From contig CALXAS010000013.1 of assembly GCA_944386315.1 (NCBI GenBank), forward strand, positions 1 to 15,410: 15,410 bases of DNA, in the 5' to 3' direction. The position numbers and the translations under genes are program-made. The notes beneath the pieces were generated by a model that searched no databases, was not told the DNA's origin, and saw nothing but the letters and a program-made list of their open reading frames with translations. Each line of letters starts with the position of its first letter. Within the stretch, counting starts at the first letter, position 1. This DNA is from an uncultured Clostridia bacterium. Its GTDB lineage: Bacteria > Bacillota > Clostridia > TANB77 > CAG-508. Below, piece after piece: positions 12,804-15,410 of the stretch.

Positions 12804-15410
12804 TTACTCCTCTTTTGTAGTATTAATCTTCAATAATTTCATAATCTCTACCACAACTACTGGTATAAATACCACGATAACAATTTCTATGATATTAGCT
12901 GTTGGTAGTACTGGTATACTAAAGATATGTCTTAACCCTGGTATTAATAAAATAACAAACATTAATGCCGCTGAAATGGCTATAGCTAATAATAGTTGTT
13001 TATTTTGGAAGATACCTGTTTTAAAGACAGATTTTTTATTGTTACGTATATTAAATACATGTACTAATTCTGAAAGCGCCAATACAACGAACGCCATTGT
13101 TTGTCCTATTTCCACTCTTACTTCTTCTGGTGTTAATCCTTCTATTACTGGCAAGTCTTGTTCTGGTGTTGCAAGTCCTATAATAAAAGCAGCTAAAGTG
13201 ATTAATCCTATCATAATACCTTGGTATAAAACTCTCCATGTCATTCCTTTTGTAAATACACCTTTTTTACTATCTACTGGCTTTCGATTCATTACATCTT
13301 TCTCTGCTGGGTCTACGGCCAATGCCAAAGCTGGAAGAGAATCTGTTACTAAATTAATCCACAATATATGAATTGGTAAAAGTGGTACAATTAAATTTAC
13401 ATCAATGTGGAAGGTACTAGCTAGCCATGGTGTAATTAAAATAGCAATAAACAATACTACAATTTCTCCTATGTTGCTAGATAATAAAAATTGTATTGCT
13501 TTTAAAATATTATCATAAATACGTCTTCCTTCTTCTACTGCTGATACTACTGTTGCAAAATTATCATCTGTTAAGATAACATCTGCTGCCTCTTTTGCCA
13601 CATCTGTTCCCACTATTCCCATAGCACAACCAATATCTGCTGTTTTAAGTGCTGGCGCATCATTTACTCCATCACCAGTCATAGCTACAATTTCTCCTTG
13701 TTTTTGCCATGCCTTTACTATCCTTACTTTATGTTCTGGCGATACCCTTGCATATACACTGTAGTTACGAACGTTCTTCTCCAATTCTTCTTGCGACATT
13801 TCCTCTAGCTCACTACCTGTAATTGCCTCTGACTCATTTTCTAAAATTCCTAATTCTTTTGCAATAGCTGCTGCTGTAATTTTGTGGTCTCCTGTAATCA
13901 TTACTGTTTTAATACCTGCTGTTTTACATTTTTCTACTGCTACTTTTGCCTCTTCTCTTGGTGGATCAATCATTCCTACCATTCCTATAAAAGTAAGATG
14001 ACTTTCTAAGTTTTCTCTTTCTTCTTTAGAAGGAATATGGTCTATATCCTTATATGCCATAGCAAGCACTCTTAATGCTTCTTTTGCCATAGTTTCATTA
14101 TTATTTCTTATGATTTGTTTATATTCTTCTAAATTATTTTTTATTTCTCCATTTACTACATAATTATCACAACATGCTAAAAGCTCGTCCACTCCACCTT
14201 TTGTATAAACTCTATATTGGTTTTCACCTATTTGATTTACTGTTGTCATTAATTTTCTATCTGAATCAAATGGTATTTCTTCTACTCTTGAAAATTCTTG
14301 TAGTACTTCTACTGGATAATCTAATATCATTCCCATATCTACTAATGCTGTTTCTGTTGGATCTCCCGTTAAAGTATGGTCGGCCGCTACTTTTGTATCA
14401 TTGCAAAGCATACTAGCATGTACTAATTTTTCTAATTCTGCATTTTTTGTATTTTTTGCTTCTTCTATATTTTGCATAGAGTTGTTGTAAAATAGCTTTT
14501 GTACCGTCATTTTATTCTGTGTTAACGTTCCTGTTTTATCAGAACAAATAACTGTGGCACTTCCCAAGGTTTCTACTGCTGGAAGCTTTTTTACAATGGC
14601 ATTTTTCTTTACCATTCTTTGCACTCCAATTGCTAGCACTATAGTAGAAACTGCTGCTAGTCCTTCTGGAATAGCTGCTACTGCTAAACTAACTGCTGTC
14701 ATGAACATATCAATTGGGTCTTTTCCAATACCAATACCTACAATGAAAATGATAATACAAATGACAATTGCAACAATTCCTAATGTTTTTCCTAATTTAT
14801 TTAATTTTACTTGTAGTGGTGTCTCTGTATCAATAGTGTCATTAATAATACCTGCAATTTTTCCTACTTCTGTATTCATTCCAGTTTCTACAACAACACC
14901 TTTTCCTCTACCATACGTAATTAAACTAGAAGAAAATAGCATATTTGTTCTATCGCCAATACCTACTTTTTCTTCCTCTATTGTTTGCGTGTCTTTTTCC
15001 ACTGGCACAGACTCTCCTGTTAAAGATGCCTCCTGTGCTTTTAAATTTGCTACTTCTGTCAATCTAATATCTGCTGCTACGTAATCTCCTGTTTCTAATA
15101 CTACTACATCACCTGGTACCAATTCTTTTGCTGGCACTACTTTTAAATTACCTTCTCTTATTACCTTTGCAGCATGACTACTCAATTTTTGAAGAGCCTC
15201 TAAAGATTTTTCTGCTTTACTTTCTTGTGCTACTCCAATAATGGCATTTACCACTACTACAATTAAAATAATAATGGTATCTGTAATTCCTTCGCCTTCT
15301 ATTACCCCTACAACTCAGGAAATAATACCTACTACAATTAGAACAATAATCATAAAATCTTTAAATTGCTCTAAAAACTTAACAAACAAACTCTTTCTCT
15401 TTTTTTCTTT
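12804..15410 (-). pseudogene. P2A-type (Ca2+) ATPase, N-terminus off the edge, one in-frame TGA
   Basis: This is an ATP-driven cation pump of the SERCA-like P-type class. Present are TGES (SLTGESVPVEK), the phosphorylation site ICSDKTGTLT (Asp codon 14538-14540), KGG for nucleotide binding, and the hinge MTGDGVNDAP. Ion-site residues match both SERCA calcium sites: PEGL in M4, SSNIGE in M5, NLVTDSLP in M6 and ALSELVHVF in M8. The C-terminus is complete, ending in TAA. The frame continues to the right edge but is broken by a TGA at 15315-15317, between FKDFMIIVLIVVGIIS and VVGVIEGEG in the first membrane hairpin. A one-base change from GGA (Gly, from my memory of relatives) would explain it. 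A GTG at 15252-15254 keeps the frame open after the stop, but starting there would lose the first transmembrane helix. If the stop is real, the gene is dead; a base error is equally possible. Confidence 0.85.

Noticed and set aside
12637..13371. 244-residue plus-strand ORF, and similar long plus ORFs at 5874-6476, 5022-5468 and 14554-15084
   Set aside because: They are antisense shadows of clear minus-strand genes with conserved motifs; their products are low-complexity and lack ribosome sites.
15315..15317. TGA read as an amino acid (recoded genome or selenocysteine)
   Set aside because: None of the other long genes contains an in-frame TGA, tryptophan is encoded by TGG throughout, and no reason for selenocysteine exists at this membrane position.

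Overview
The DNA is AT-rich and its genes have strong Shine-Dalgarno sites, good sigma-A type promoters and U-tract terminators. Two genes point to sporulation: the C-terminal half of a CotJC-type spore-coat manganese catalase and a Spo0E-like phosphatase. Together these suggest an anaerobic, spore-forming member of the Firmicutes (class Clostridia). A genus cannot be read from the window. All 15 recognised genes end in TAA or TAG.

Layout, left to right. Bases 1-252 are non-coding and hold four inverted repeats. They abut a cotJC fragment on the plus strand, the only plus-strand gene, which lacks its N-terminal half. Everything else is on the minus strand. First comes a short Spo0E-like gene behind clustered Spo0A-box-like sites. 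Next is a promoter-driven pair: an RsmB/NOP-family RNA m5C methyltransferase followed by a DEDDh exonuclease that carries a one-base frameshift. A TspO/MBR membrane protein follows. Positions 3035-7774 form a multidrug-type operon: a TetR repressor and both halves of a heterodimeric ABC exporter. Its consensus promoter overlaps two copies of one palindromic operator. Then come a 38-residue membrane peptide gene with its own terminator, a DUF3006 plus membrane-anchored ComEC-like metallo-hydrolase pair, and a NatA/NatB-like ABC-2 transporter pair. Last are a membrane-anchored glucosaminidase-like protein and a P2A (Ca2+-type) ATPase that runs off the right edge.

How the parts relate. The left end is sporulation-related: a coat enzyme interrupted by foreign or intervening DNA, next to a candidate Spo0A-controlled member of the Spo0A phosphatase family. 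The middle and right are mostly envelope and transport functions, each in a short unit with its own promoter or terminator. Three genes are damaged as sequenced: cotJC (N-terminal half absent), the exonuclease (frameshift before motif Exo III) and the P-type ATPase (in-frame TGA). These may be true mutations, a reversible interruption in the case of cotJC, or sequence errors.

The strongest leads are the cotJC junction, the Spo0A-box cluster in front of the Spo0E-like gene, the compact TetR operator-promoter, and the unrecognised 38-residue peptide. No CRISPR array, rRNA, tRNA, riboswitch or complete mobile element was seen.
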